A stretch of DNA of 64,000 bases from Persicaria tinctoria (Eukaryota > Streptophyta > Magnoliopsida > Caryophyllales > Polygonaceae): assembly GCA_037127255.1 (NCBI GenBank), contig JBANSL010000010.1, forward strand, positions 30,079,120-30,143,119. Reading direction: 5' to 3'. Below are positions 21,483-33,430 of this stretch, in pieces. How positions within the stretch are numbered: the first letter of the stretch is position 1; each line of letters begins with the position of its first letter. Made by a program: the position numbers and the translations under genes. Under the pieces are notes generated by a model, which worked only from the letters and a program-made list of their open reading frames with translations, had not been told where the DNA came from and searched no databases.

Positions 21483-23764
21483 TTAGAGCTCGAGTAGTAT
21501 CTTTCCGGTGGCATGACCACCCATGCTCTTCTCCCAGGCATCTTCCGCTTTGCTGAGAGGATACGTCGAATCCACCACAGTTTTCAGCTTCTTCTCCTTG
21601 ACCAGATTCACCAGATACTCCAGGTTCTCAGCCTTTGCACTCACGATCATCGGCACCAGCTGCTTCTTCGAGAATGTGAGCGTCTCTCCTGAGGTCAGGT
21701 CGACGACCTTACCATTTGTTGTTAGGTTGGGCTCGAAGGTTGACCAAGGAATGCCCACTGTCCCATGGATAACGTAGTCGTACTCTTTCCCAGATGGGCT
21801 CTTCAGGGCAGCACCCTCAGGGGTCCTGTAATCTATGACCTCATCAGCACCCAAGCTCTTCACCAAGTCTACATTGCGGGCCCCACACGTGGCTGTGACG
21901 TGGGTGTTTCCAAGCTTCGCAAGCTGGACTGCATAGTGCCCAACACCGCCTGATGCGGCTGTGATTAGGATGTTCTTCTTCTCACCAGTCCCGTCTAGTT
22001 TGATACCGCAAACTTGGGTGAGGGCTTGATGAGCTGTCAGGCCTGCAATGGGCAAACCTGCAGCGTCGGCTGCAGAGACTTCTGGTGGCCTTATAGCCGT
22101 TAGGCTTTGTTTTGCGACAGTATACTCCGCCAGCCCACCTCCCATCTGTCAGCCCATATGAAAGCCATGATTAGAGAATGAAGCAAGGAACTCTGATATG
22201 GTTTGGCTAAGCATTCAAACCATGAAAACTGATCTGAGTTTCTACAAGAATGAAAATCTGAAGCACTTGTAAAAAAAAGGTTTATGCAGTAAGCCTCCTA
22301 GACGTCTAAAGCAGTAAGCCTCCTAGTCTAAAACAGTCTTGGATAAAATCCAAAGGAGTACTATGACTCAACCCTCTAAGGGGATTGGTTCACATAACTA
22401 ACTCAACTCCTATTTCAGAGGTTTATAATGCTAAGGTTCGTTCTCTAGAGCAATTTCCGTGTGAATAACCACTCAAGCTATACTTTTCAGCAAAAGAGCA
22501 AAGAATATTTAATCAACTAAGATATAAACCCATGACTTAAATAGCACAATATCCAAACAACACATTTTCAACTTCAAAATTGTTTACTAATTGAAGTAGC
22601 AGGAAATGACAAGTTAAAACAGAGAACAGAAGTTACAGTGTGTTGAAGGACAGCTACAACTTTGTCACCGGCTTTAAACTTGGTAACTCCAGATCCAACC
22701 TGGACTACTTCCCCAGCTACATCAATTCCTGAGACATTAGAAGAAAGAAAGTCATCACAAAAAGTATAATGGATCTAGGAGAACATCCCACAGTTGATTA
22801 TGAAAAGGGCCAATACAAATCAATGGTCAATGATTTACAACCACCAGATTTTAAAGTGCACCTTAGCTCTCTAGATGTTGCATAATGTCCCCGGTACCAA
22901 CCTGGAATCATAGGAAACTTGCGGGGGAAAAGGGGGCGCAGACTGCCTTCCTGAATCTTCCAATCGGCTGGATTTAAACTTGCTGCCTCGACTTTCAGCA
23001 ATACCTCATCAGCCTTTGCTTCAGGAACCGGAACTTCAGCATGCTGAAAGAAGTTGAAGCTTGGATCAAACATGAGGACAAGCACCACAAACTCAATATT
23101 CATGACAGGAGGTCAATTTATATGTTTTCAGACTCTAAAATTACATAAAACACTTGATCTTCAACTTATTTGAAAGATTCTGTATTTAACTATAAGCATA
23201 CAAGAAAAAAAGTTGCAACAGCGGCATAATGGAAGGGATCACAGAGCACAGCAGCTCTAAATCATCTATGCCTAGCAGTCTGGACCTTCCCTGTGACTTC
23301 TGGACCATGAAAAATGTTTTATAAAAGATGATTGAAAAAGAGAACTCAAACCATAGATGAAATTGACCAGCTTGTATCAGACACTCTTCACCAAGATCCA
23401 TTCAGCCTAAACAATTTTCACTACATATCCACCACAAACAATCTCAGTTCCACATATACAAGATGACGAGATAATGTGCATATTGTATCACTGTGCAGCC
23501 AAAAACAAACGGACAAATCCAAATATAATTAAGCCCTAAACCCCAACTCCCTGGAATTTGAATTGGCAGAAAAGGAAACCTGACCTAATCCACCAGCAAT
23601 ATAATTAACACAATGGCGCCAAGTAAATTCACTCAATTGAACGCTTAAGAATCAAAATTGAGCTCGAGAATAGAACAAAGACACTTGAAAGGGGAAACCT
23701 TTAAACCGGCGACACCGCCGCCATAGTCAGAGTATTGAAGTGCTCGCATTAGCTTCCCCGCCAT
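21483..23764 (-). CDS. CEQORH-like: Quinone oxidoreductase-like protein B, 4 exons, short internal deletion
   Basis: Exons: 23764-23699, 23043-22902, 22728-22637 and 22145-21483 (introns 655, 173 and 491 bp, GT-AG). They total 963 bp, giving 320 residues. The first three exons have exactly the lengths of those in A (66, 142 and 92 bp). The core motifs are intact: AEVPVPEAKADEVLLKVEAA, DVAGEVVQVGSGVTKF, AASGGVGHYAVQLAKL and KSLGADEVIDYRTPEGA. Compared with A, 9 residues are missing after VVDLT, where A has PGPSALWTFAVKK; the deletion is in frame and removes a strand-helix segment near the substrate side of the Rossmann half. The last residues are LEL instead of VEP. Probably still a functional MDR reductase, but its substrate pocket may differ. 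It is A's nearest neighbour and likely a recent duplicate. Confidence 0.88.
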
Positions 23765-24424
23765 TGCCGCAGAAACTTCGGCCACAGAAAGAGAGTTGCA
23801 GAAAAAGAAAAATCGGTGCTTCGATTTGCTTCTGGTTCAGTGTATAACGAGAGACGATCAAATCAGGAGACGACATTTCTCTAGACGACATTTCAACATT
23901 GGATCTCTAAGAAAAATTACTACTAATTTGAAAGGACCCCAACGAGGCAACGACCGTATAACGAGAGAGAGATTGGTCGTACTTGGTAAGTGAAAAACGT
24001 AACGCATTACAACAGCAATACGGTGTCGTTCGAGTAATTAGCCATCAGCTAATCGCTCATCCGTTACGTTCGGCTTAAATCATCTAATTGGAGAATTCAA
24101 TCATCTCATTGGATTATTCAATCATCTCATTGGATTATTGCTTAAAGTTAGAGAGTATAAATTTTACAAAAAAAATCAGACCAAAAAAAAAAAATTACAA
24201 AAATTGTGTGACTAAATTAAGAAACGTGGTAGTGGATTAAATTTTGAGAGATGAAGAAAATTATTAAAATGAAAGATTGTTTTTGTAAATTATGAAATGT
24301 AAAAATAATACTCGTATCATTGTTGCTTAACAAGATGAAGATTATTGTTGAGTAGTTAACGAGAAAAGATAATATACCTGACTTTTCGGAGCTTTTGGTT
24401 TTAATATTTTATAGTTTTAAATAA
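23765..24424. other. Upstream region of oxidoreductase B with small repeats
   Basis: The proximal 200 bp is the likely promoter/5' UTR. At 24073-24140 a unit ATCATCTCATTGGATTATTC is repeated about three times. The segment 24153-24262 (AGTATAAATTTTACAAAAA, GTGGTAGTGG, ATTAAATTTTGAGAGATG) recurs at 26230-26310. No gene. Confidence 0.45.
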
Positions 24425-24890
24425 GGCCTAGCACACAAGCCGAGTGGGGTTCTATTCCAAAATCAATTGACAATAGAAGGAGTAGCTCACCGATTCATAT
24501 ACTATGGCTTGATATGTCTGACTTTCTGATGTGGGACACTTTGGTCTCATTCACATCTCTAACACGCCCCCGCAAGTCCAACTAGGAATGACCATCTAGT
24601 TGAGACCCCTAGTTGAGACTTGGACAACTGGGTAACTCAGACCAAGATCGACACGGGCCGTTAGGCTAACCGCTCTGATACCATATCAAAGTCCGACTCG
24701 GACCGATGACTGGGGGTCGTGTGCACGGGCGCACATGCGCTAGTAGCCTAGCACACAAGCCGAGTGGGGTTCCATTCTAAAACCAATTGGCAATGAGAAG
24801 AGTAGCCCTTCAACCTTATATATTGTTCAAGCATTCTCTAGATTACCGATGTGAGACAACCACATTCCAACACGCGCCCTCAAGTGCAAC
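24425..24890 (-). mobile_element. TRIM-like miniature LTR retrotransposon
   Basis: Two direct repeats of about 150 bp begin GCCTAGCACACAAGCCGAGT (24425 and 24748) and run to CCGCAAGTCCA and CCTCAAGTGCAA. Between them, GCTCTGATACCA near 24683 is the complement of a Met-tRNA primer site, so the element points to the minus strand. There is no room for coding sequence, as in TRIMs, which move only with enzymes from other elements. Confidence 0.65.
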
Positions 24891-25151
24891 GACATTTTTT
24901 AGCCAACAAGTTGCACTTGCCATATGCACTTAGATGGGTATCACAATGCTTGCGACATGCCACTGCCAGCAACCCCACCGGATAGAGCCCAAACCACAAC
25001 TAGTCGAACCCGGCTCTGATATCATGTTAACTCGGTTGGGCCCGGTGGGGTCAAGACGCTGGAGGGGGAGATTGTGTATGCGGGTCCACATACGGGAGAC
25101 ACGAACAACATATAAACCCAACGAGGTTCCACCCTGAAACCACATTCCAAC
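24891..25151 (-). repeat. Second, partial TRIM-like unit
   Basis: A further primer-site-like GGCTCTGATATCATG and an LTR-like start (AACCCAACGAGGTTCCACC) follow directly on the first TRIM, suggesting a truncated tandem copy. AACAACATATAAACCCAACG matches the LTR start only loosely. Confidence 0.4.
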
Positions 25152-25330
25152 ACTTTTTGAGGAGGCCAAAACACTATAAAATATTAATTTTTTAATCATT
25201 TTTTAATAATTTCATACTTGATAGTTATAAGTATAAACTTATTAAAAAAATAATATTTTATATAGTTTTTACCTCTTTAAAATGTGTGCAGAAAAGTCAA
25301 ACGACTTTTATTTTGGAACGGATGTTAATT
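25152..25330. mobile_element. MITE, same AT-rich family as 17983-18190
   Basis: AGGAGGCCAAAACACTATAA opposite TATATAGTTTTTACCTCTTT, an AT-rich hairpin core with AATATTAATTTTTT, and the closing TTTATTTTGGAACGGATG. No coding capacity. Confidence 0.65.
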
Positions 25331-27864
25331 AGCTTTTGAAATTGGATTTTCAGCTGCTACTCACCCCAAGCTTTTCAGAATTTTATTCATTTTTTTCTAT
25401 CTCATCATCTAGTTTGCATCAGCTGCTCTATCAGCTGGGTTACCAAACACCTTACTAGCTTCTGAAAACTCTAATTTCATATATTTAACACACTTAATCC
25501 ATCAGCTCCAGCTATCTCATCAGCTCTATTTTACCAAACTGGCCATAATCCCTCATCCTTATCACCTAAATCTATCCATAGCCGAATTGCACCACCACCT
25601 CCTTAATCCCCCACTAACCATCTCTTTAATTCCATGTCAAACACCACGATAGAGATGGCAATTCGAGTTATTCGGTTGGGTTCGGGTCGATCGCATTTGG
25701 GTCGGATCACTAATGAGTCAGGACAACTCGGGCAAAATTTCTGCGTCAGGCTTGGTCGGGTCGGATTCAGTCAAAATGAATATCATATTGGTCGGGTTAC
25801 GGCCTGAATCGGGTTGAGCCCATTTGAGTTTTCGGCTAAATCGGGTCGGTCTTGTTCGGGTTTTGGGGTCTGTCTCATTCAAGTTTCAAGTAGAAGCGGG
25901 TCTATGAAATGCACTAATGGTTTTAACTTTTATCAATGAAATTTTTATTTTATTTAGAAATAGCATTAACTATCAGTAGCTCAGTAATGGATTATAATAA
26001 TTTTTGTTTGTTTTGTAGTATAACTGTATAAAAGATATATATAGTTGGGAGGTGCTTACCGGATCAAGAGGTGTTCGAATTAGAGCAGTTGATGGTATTG
26101 GTACATAAGATTCTCTATTTAAGCAACTATTTTAATTGTTTAATTTATAATCAGAAATGGTTATTATTCTTTCAACCTCTTTTAATTAAAAAAAAAGGTA
26201 AATTATAATAGTATTGCTGAAGACTTGAAGAGTATAAATTTTACAAAAACTATGTGACTAAACTAAGAAATGTGGTAGTGGCCGGATTAAATTTTGAAAG
26301 ATGTAGATTATTGTTGGGTAGCTAGGGACAAAAGACAATATTCTCCATCCTCATCCCCTCAATACGGAATCCCAATAGTATTTGCATGACAACATTACCT
26401 AATTACTGTAAATGAGAAAGAAGCGAAATAGATTTCAAGCATAAAATGAAAGTTCAACGAACAGGAGAGAACGAACACCGTAGTTTTACGAGGTTCGTCT
26501 ACAGAGACGGAGTCAGAAATTTATCGAGGGAGGAGGGCGAAGTTTTGTTCAAATTGTTGATTTACTCTTCGACAGATTTTTCTATAGTTTAGCGAACCAA
26601 AACTATGATATTTTAGTTTAAGACAAATTTTTTTTAGTTAAAAACACAATGTTTTTTTGTTTAAAACGCTGATGTTTTATTTTAAAAATGTGTCATTAGT
26701 TGTTATATATTTTTTCTCTTTAAACGAAAAAATGATATCGTTTTAATCTATAACAACATTCTTTTCCTCTAAAAATATATCGTTTTGAAACCTACAAAGT
26801 CAATATGTAACTTGTTATTCTCTTAGCATGCAATAATGTGTAACAAGATATACAAACTTTAAACTTGCATAATGTTTTATATAATTATCGAATTTAGTAA
26901 TATAACCTCTTTTTTTGAAGCTCTTGGGTTGAATTATATTGCCAAAATATCAAATTAAGTAAAATATAAAAGTATCGTGATTTATTAAAAGACATTTGAA
27001 ATAATTAATTTGTGTTTAACTTTCAAACGTTCATAATTTTTTACCCGATTATCGTATTGAGACTTATAATATATCAAAACGAAGCTATCGATAAGTAGAA
27101 AAAATATAGGTGACTCGTCGGATGAAAGGGGGACGAATCCTCTCCCTTTCCCCTTTCCCCCTAAATCCGCTTATGTTTGTCTATGTCTACATCATCGGGG
27201 CCTAAAGAGTTGGCCAAATCCATTATAAACGATTGTAAATGAACAAGCAAGTAATTAAAAAATACAAATAATCCTAGATCTAATATGCACATGAATCAGA
27301 GATATGCGAGAGAAAGAAAATCATCCTTTGTGGGAATCGAAGATCGAAGAACTCATCGATCTTCGATCTGACCTGAATCTTTAGAGAGAGAGAGAGAGAA
27401 AGAGAGAAGCCATCCAATCCAAGTGTCGGGACTCTTGCGTGCACCTCCAAAAGACCACCGTCAGGCACCTTCTTGTCCACGTCGGCTCCGAGATCAAAGG
27501 ATAAAGGCTTGAGAGAGCAAACCTAGAAGACCCTAAAAGAGCATATGAGGAGAAATAAATAGGCGAAGCAGAACAACGAGCAAAACAACCTAGAGGAAAG
27601 CTTTTATAGCTAGGTCGATCACCAAGGAAAGCATTTGAGCCATCAAAACGTTGTGTTTTGCATAAATGAAGACACGGAGAAGCTAATGCTTTGTGTTACC
27701 TGGCTCCACCTATACTTTGTTTGGTTATGTTCGTCTATTCGTTTGGGGTTGTTTAGTTATCGCTTTGTATTGCACCGTTTATTTTAGATTGTATGCTCGA
27801 CGTTTCGCCCTTTGTCGGCCTCTCGATGAGCCATGCCTGTCTGACCATCGAATTTTTACCTAAT

Positions 27865-27866
<2 letters not shown>
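25331..27866. other. 2.5-kb intergenic stretch without a recognisable gene
   Basis: Contains a degenerate TCGGGTCGG-rich patch (25660-25880), the second copy of the 24153 segment (26230-26310), and an AT-rich section. A minus-strand open stretch at 27280-27480 (KKVPDGGLLEVHARVPTLGL) is interrupted by a GA run. At 27336-27370 an 11-bp inverted repeat, ATCGAAGATCG/CGATCTTCGAT, surrounds a 10-nt loop. I see no intact gene. Confidence 0.45.

Positions 27867-27931
<65 letters not shown>
27867..27931. repeat. (TA)n microsatellite
   Basis: About 32 uninterrupted TA dinucleotides. Confidence 0.97.
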
Positions 27932-27936
<5 letters not shown>

Positions 27937-27949
27937 TACGTACACATTA

Positions 27950-28706
27950 TACATATTATATATACTATACGATGTCTATTATCACACCACTATTAATTGT
28001 CCATTAATCTCGTTAGAGAATCAAGTCCATTTCTCGACTTAATTATACTCAATCGAGACTAACTACAACCGTGCATCCATACATAGTATAGTATATACTC
28101 TATGTTTTATGTATCACTCATCACATACCCATACATGTTACAAACACATAACACTGATAGGTTGTTGCTGGGATTAAACTTATCATAAGGTACAATTTTG
28201 GTACCAAAGTCATCAGGATTAAGTTTACCATCTATCTTCTTAATATGTACAATATTATCTTCTACCCTTTCACGAATAAAATGATATCTTACATCAATAT
28301 GTTTAGTACGTTCATGGTACATAGGATTTGCACAGATAGAGAGCACTTTGACTATCAATATGCAAAACAAAAGTGTAGTGCATATTCTCTATCTCTTTCA
28401 GAATACCATGCAGCCAGATAGCTTCTTTAATTGCAAGCTTCTATTGCTGCAATCTTTTTTGCTTCAATGAATGATAGAGCAACGATAGTTTGCTGTTGGG
28501 ATTTCTAGGAAATGGCTTACCAGCCCATGTGTATGCATATGAGGTAATTGAGCAGTTGGGCTAAAGCTCATATGGATTCCACACATATAACATATTAATG
28601 CACATTACACACACACAAGTTATGTATTATGATATCACACCACTACTGTCCATATTAATCTCGTTAGCCGAGGACTAACTACAACCGTGCATCCAGTATA
28701 TATAGT
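27950..28706 (-). mobile_element. Old minus-strand Copia remnant (LTR pieces and RNase H)
   Basis: A minus-strand stretch (28107-28520) encodes the RNase H end of Copia pol: LAIKEAIWLHGILKEIEN, HIDSQSALYL, then YHERTKHIDVRYHFIRERV and DGKLNPDDFGTK. It is flanked by related repeats at about 27975-28085 and 28630-28706 (TATCACACCACTA, AATCTCGTTAG, GACTAACTACAACCGTGCAT), read as its LTRs. The right LTR is cut at 28706 by a younger Copia and continues at 39469 (TATGTATCACCCATCACATA, compare TATGTATCACTCATCACATA at 28109). Confidence 0.7.
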
Positions 28707-28833
28707 TGATAGACTACATAAGTCTCATATTGTATAGTGGGTCCAAAGGCCCAATACCTTGTAACCTATGTATATCATTATCTAATGAATGAAACCATCA
28801 AGGAGGACTTTACATCAATTCTATCATTCTACA
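28707..28833 (+). repeat. 5' LTR of the plus-strand Copia
   Basis: Starts TGATAGACTACATAAGTCTC and ends CATTCTACA. It is followed at 28834 by the initiator-Met-like primer site. Confidence 0.9.
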
Positions 28834-28846
28834 TGGTATCACAACC
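28834..28846 (+). promoter_or_regulatory. Primer binding site of the plus-strand Copia
   Basis: TGGTATCACAACC next to the 5' LTR, close to the TGGTATCAGAGC typical of initiator-Met tRNA priming. Confidence 0.75.
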
Positions 28847-28887
28847 TTTTCTTCCTCACGACACCCTAAATTGATCATCCCGTCTCA

Positions 28888-29052
28888 CATGTCATCCTCT
28901 TCCTCCGACCTTCATCCTCGCTGCCATCCTCTTCGCCGCCAGCCTGCGTCGCCATGTTCGAGCCCAGATCCTCCGCTTTTCGCTCCCGCAACAACCGTTG
29001 TCTCGAGCCCCGATCCGAGCCTCGCACCCCTCACTCTGTCCTCTTCCCTCGC
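28888..29052 (+). pseudogene. Start of Copia leader/gag region, cut by the nested Gypsy
   Basis: ATG 28889 opens MSSSSSDLHPRCHPL followed by Pro/Ser-rich residues. The frame runs into the Gypsy insertion at 29053. Beyond that insertion (35739 onward) the Pro/Ser-rich sequence continues and is broken by a stop, and the UBN2 core is missing, so most of gag was already lost. Confidence 0.5.
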
Positions 29053-30343
29053 CGATGGACGGTTTTTAGTCGCGTTAACCGTATCAAAATAATTCGAACC
29101 TACCTAACTAATGTAGCGTGGTAAGCACGAGTCGATCCCACAGAGAATCAAGTTATTTCTAAGTTAAGTTTATTTACCAATTAGTATGAAACGGGGGTTT
29201 TTGGGTGGTGAAAATAAGAAATAAAATAAAATAAACTATAAACAAATTAATGCAAAGCAATTTAAAGAAAATCGTTCTACCTACAACTATCCACTTTATT
29301 TGGTTGAATTGATATTGTAACTTCCTCTTGTCCTTTTATGATTCCTATGAATGCCCTTGTCCCGACCTAATATAGTTACTAGTCCAATCAGTCCTAGAAA
29401 CCCTTATCAATCGAACAGTCCCTAAAGAAGGATTTAACCCAATTGATAGCTTTAAGTTCAGAGATTAACCAAGGTATTTGCAGTCCCTAAAGAAGGATTT
29501 AACAACACATTCAACTTCCTACCCATCCAATTAGTTCAATCAGCCCTAAAGGGATAAGTTTGCCACTTGAGTTAAGGTTCACAATTAGGAATCTACAAAA
29601 CCCTAGCAATTGAATTAATTCTACCAAGTTGATCAGTCGAGATAGAATAAAACAATCAAACATTTAAGCACAAAGAAGTCGAAACATTCAATATAGGAAA
29701 TAAGGAACAAGAATTAGAAACTCACAACTCAATCAAACAAAGCTTCAAATTGTAGACAAAACGGGAGAATTTAGATCTCCATAAAAACAAAACAAAACAT
29801 ACTTAGGGTTAATGGGTGGAACTGTCGGCCGTTTACGCGGTATCGCATTCGGCCTCGTATGAATGAACGTCTATATATATAATATAAGCTACGGAGTAAT
29901 GTCTAACCTAAATCTATCTAAACTAACATATCCTAATTTATATAATATATTAATATAATTCTATCTAACCTAAATTACCTAATTTGTAATGAAATAACCA
30001 ACGGCAAAACACTAAAGTAATTGCAAGCCGTGTGTGGGCTCCTCCCACGTTCCAAGTCCGATGTTCGGCCTTTGCACCCCAAAAAGCTCGGTCCAATTGT
30101 AATAGCATTGACGTAATAACTAGCTCAATATTCCTCGTAAAATATGTTTAGAACTTGCTCCGCTCTTCCTTGTGCTCACGGTAATGACATTGAACAATTT
30201 CTTCCAAAATACCTGAATTATAATAAAATACGAGTGTAGACTCCGAAAACCAAATAATATAAATTAAGCTATAAAATATGTAAAGATGCTCTAAATTAAT
30301 ATGCAAATCTATTCTTAAAACATGACTAAAATATACTCTATCA
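29053..30343 (-). repeat. 3' LTR of the nested Gypsy (element sense)
   Basis: 1291 bp. On the minus strand it starts TGATAGAGTATATTTTAGTC and ends at the CCGTCCATCG edge. Related to the solo LTRs at 57786-59221 and 60519-61747. Confidence 0.95.
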
Positions 30344-30385
30344 AACTATCCAATGCTTAGACTTTTGCTTGTCCTCAAGCAATGA
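30344..30385 (-). promoter_or_regulatory. Polypurine-tract region of the nested Gypsy
   Basis: On the minus strand GCTTGAGGACAAGCAAAAGT lies directly before the 3' LTR, the arrangement typical of Tat/Athila elements. A second such block lies at about 31685-31725 (TTTGAGGACAAAGTAAG and AAGCATGGGGTGGGG), so an earlier 3' boundary may have existed. Confidence 0.6.
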
Positions 30386-32755
30386 AAAACAAATATAGAA
30401 TTAATCATCCCACAAATAAGATTTTCATGCTATAATTTAGAAAAGCAACATCACGTAGTAGGAGCCATGAATAAGAGAACAAACATCCTAGCAAATATAC
30501 GAGCGATCCAATAGTAAAAGCAAATTTAATCCAACCTCACCGGGATAATGTGTTTCACTCAAGCTCTCATGTGTTTAGGCTTTAACGTTCAACTCTCAAC
30601 TCAATCCAAAATGCTCTATACACCGTGAAAGTCATTACTTGCAAATAACATCATGAGGACTTTTATAGGGTTGTAATGGGGCTTTGGTAGGAACATAAGG
30701 CATGAGAAATATTTAGGCTTGTGGTGCTAAAAATCCGGGAAAAGGGAACAACAATCAACCAGAACAACACCAAAACTTTCATACTTCGCAAACCATTCCA
30801 ATAACATAAACTCCGATACACATCAATAAGCTCTTCTCGATTTCAATAACCATACAACTCATGCAATTTTTTGATTATTATGATGACTTCTTTCCTTTTA
30901 TGCTTACTTTTGCCCCTAAGTGAATTTTATCCTCCTTAGGTCCAAGCTTACTAGACTTTTACTCCTAAGTGAATTTTATCCTCCTTAGGCCCCTAGTAAT
31001 AAGTCATCTCTATTATGCAAGAAGGATTACCTTATTTTGGCTATGCCTCTCGCAATGCAAAACCATACATACATCATATCCACTCAAAGCAACTCCAACA
31101 TAAATATTTTTCACCAATTCTCCTCCTAATTCCCGGATAGGGTCAGGCTAATCATTGACTATGATATATTTTTGTGGAGCTATAAAAAAAATAGGCTTTA
31201 AGGCTCAGATTGGCTTCAAGCAAAGGATAATATGTAAGGTAGATAAGATATAATATGGCTAAAGAAAACATGCCTCAATCATTTGAAATTCACAAGCAAC
31301 AAACATGTGCAATACTGTCATGAAAAATAAGCATATGGAGAGTATAATCACACAATAAAAGCAAAAGGGAATAATATGAATAGTCCCTATAAGGCCAAAA
31401 CAAACTCACAAAGGGTTATATTTTTGCTAGATTTCAATTTAACCTCAACTGTGAACCATACTTGCTCAATTATATTCTCAAATCATGCTCCAAAAATCAT
31501 TTTCAAGCACTTCAATCAAATCATGGGATTTATGCGATTAAGATCATAAAAATGAATTAGAGAACAAACTAAACCAAGATGGGTATCTTTAATACACCTA
31601 AATGCAATGAAATGCATAACAAAAATTGAAAAAACAAAACAAAACAGAAAACTAACATATATATATAAAGACGGGTCTACACTTGAATTCCCCACCCCAT
31701 GCTTAAAATCTTACTTTGTCCTCAAAGTAAATAAAAAGAAAGAAAGAAAGGTGGAGGAAACTCACAAAGTAATCAGGCATTCGAAAAACCATTTAGCTCA
31801 AACGGAGGTAGTGGTGTTGCCTCTGATCAGACCATAAAATTCAGCACTTCTCATAGTTATAGGACCTGTCCACCACCACAAACAACAGCAAAAACAAGCA
31901 AAACTAGAATACAAATCAGCACCAGATTCAATTTAGTACAAAGGAATATCAAAAGTAGAAAATTCAGCAAGATAGGTGGCTATTCCTAAGTACTAACACC
32001 CTTAAAATATGACAAAAGATCAGAAATTACAGCCCTTATGTTTCAGCAGAAGCTTTCAGCAACTCTTGGATGTAATTGCCAGTCGTGAACCTTCTTAGAG
32101 TTGGACAAATATAGGGCTATCCTCTTTGCAAAATGCCTGGCCAAGACACAAAACAAAAAGAACGCACCACAAACAAACACATCCCAACATTCAAGAAAAA
32201 CATATCATCCAAGAATGGTGAACAACAAAGAGTAGCCCACAATAGCACTATCAACAATGAATATCACTAAAGCATCAAATTCAAGGGTCGCAGGCTTACT
32301 CATGCAATAAATCTCCAAACAAGTTGCAAATTTTTGCTTAATAACGTATAGGCAATTCCAAAAGCGAATATCAGCAGTAAATCAACCCATGAAAACAGCA
32401 ACTCCTAGCAACCACATCATGAGCTAAAGCATAGACCTAATAAAAACGAGTCACCTAGCCAAATCCAATTGAATAAACAAGCTCAAGGTTTCCTGCAGGT
32501 TAAAATAAAGGAAACACCAGTGACAGGAACAGGATTTGTCGCATCAAAGACGACCAAAAACCACAATTAAGAGTCAATAACAACAGTAGGTGCGTGGTTG
32601 CGAGACTTGTCAAATTCAGCTCAAGAAACTACTACCATAGGAATGCATTCAGGCAAGCATCTCAACCTATACCAGCCATATAACTGTCTAAGAACAATGC
32701 AATTGCCTAAATGATTAGGAGAACAACAATGCAGATCTAAACAGATAAAGACTAA
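30386..32755 (-). other. Non-coding interior of the nested Gypsy
   Basis: No frame of note. Two direct copies of a partial palindrome, CCTAAGTGAATTTTATCCTC followed by CTTAGG, lie at 30915-30940 and 30964-30989. The pol genes expected here in an autonomous element are absent. Confidence 0.6.
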
Positions 32756-33290
32756 CCTGTGCTTACCCGATCGAAATCCAAGCTGATGTCTCCTCTGGTG
32801 GTCCGGCGGTTATAGAGAATCATCCAGAAAATCGAACTCCTGGTTGTCCAATTCACAAACCGAAATCGGAGTCGAGCTGAGAGGAATCACGGCCACACGG
32901 AGCAACGGAAACCATGGCGAATTGGAAGGGTGGAGTTGAATGTTGCTGGCGGCTGGTGGAAGGCGGAAGGTGGATCCGGGGGCAAGCAGGAGAAAGAATG
33001 GCGGCCTGGAAGAAGAGAGAAGAGAAGTAGGCGGCCCGTCGGGACAAGGGCGAAGGGGATTGATTGTACTGGCAGCCGGAGACCATCGGAGGAGGAAGAG
33101 GCGGTGGACGATGGTGATGGGAGGGATCTGATGTCGTGGGGGTGCAGTGGTGGCGGCCGGTGGCGATTTGATGGATCGGGACTCAGTAGAACTTGGAGCG
33201 GCGGAGAATCGCTGACGGGACTCCGGCGTTCAAAGGGGGAGGGAGAGCACGGGCGGTCAAGAGGATTCAAGAAAGACGAGGGAGACAAGA
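32756..33290 (-). other. GC-rich segment with splice-donor edge, possibly host-derived
   Basis: On the minus strand about 500 bp of C/T-rich, CpG-rich sequence, open over MSPSSFLNPLDRPCSPSPFE and beyond, ends near a donor-like TCGGGTAAGCACAGGTTAG (about 32755-32775). Its composition is very unlike the AT-rich flanks and resembles a plant 5'-UTR first exon. The low-complexity peptide (Ser/Pro/Arg-rich) is not a recognised protein. Retroelement transduction of a host first exon is one explanation; an internal regulatory leader of the element is another. Confidence 0.4.
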
Positions 33291-33430
33291 GACTTCAGGG
33301 TTTTTTTTTATTTTAATTTTTTTTTAACAAAAATAAAAAAAATATAAACAGTAATCTATAACCTAAAAATAAAAATCTAAGGTGCTCTCGACAATTTTTT
33401 TTTTAACGAAAAAAAAAATGAAAACTAATC

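Noticed and set aside
25660..25880. Telomere-like or coding repeat
   Set aside because: The TCGGGTCGG-like words are irregular, not tandem and without an open frame. They look like a degenerate common plant repeat.
27867..27931. Replication origin or regulatory AT island
   Set aside because: A pure TA dinucleotide repeat is a common microsatellite. Nothing else around it supports a function.
30915..30989. CRISPR-like repeat pair
   Set aside because: Only two copies of a partial palindrome, inside a plant retroelement. No array, and CRISPR is not expected in a plant genome.
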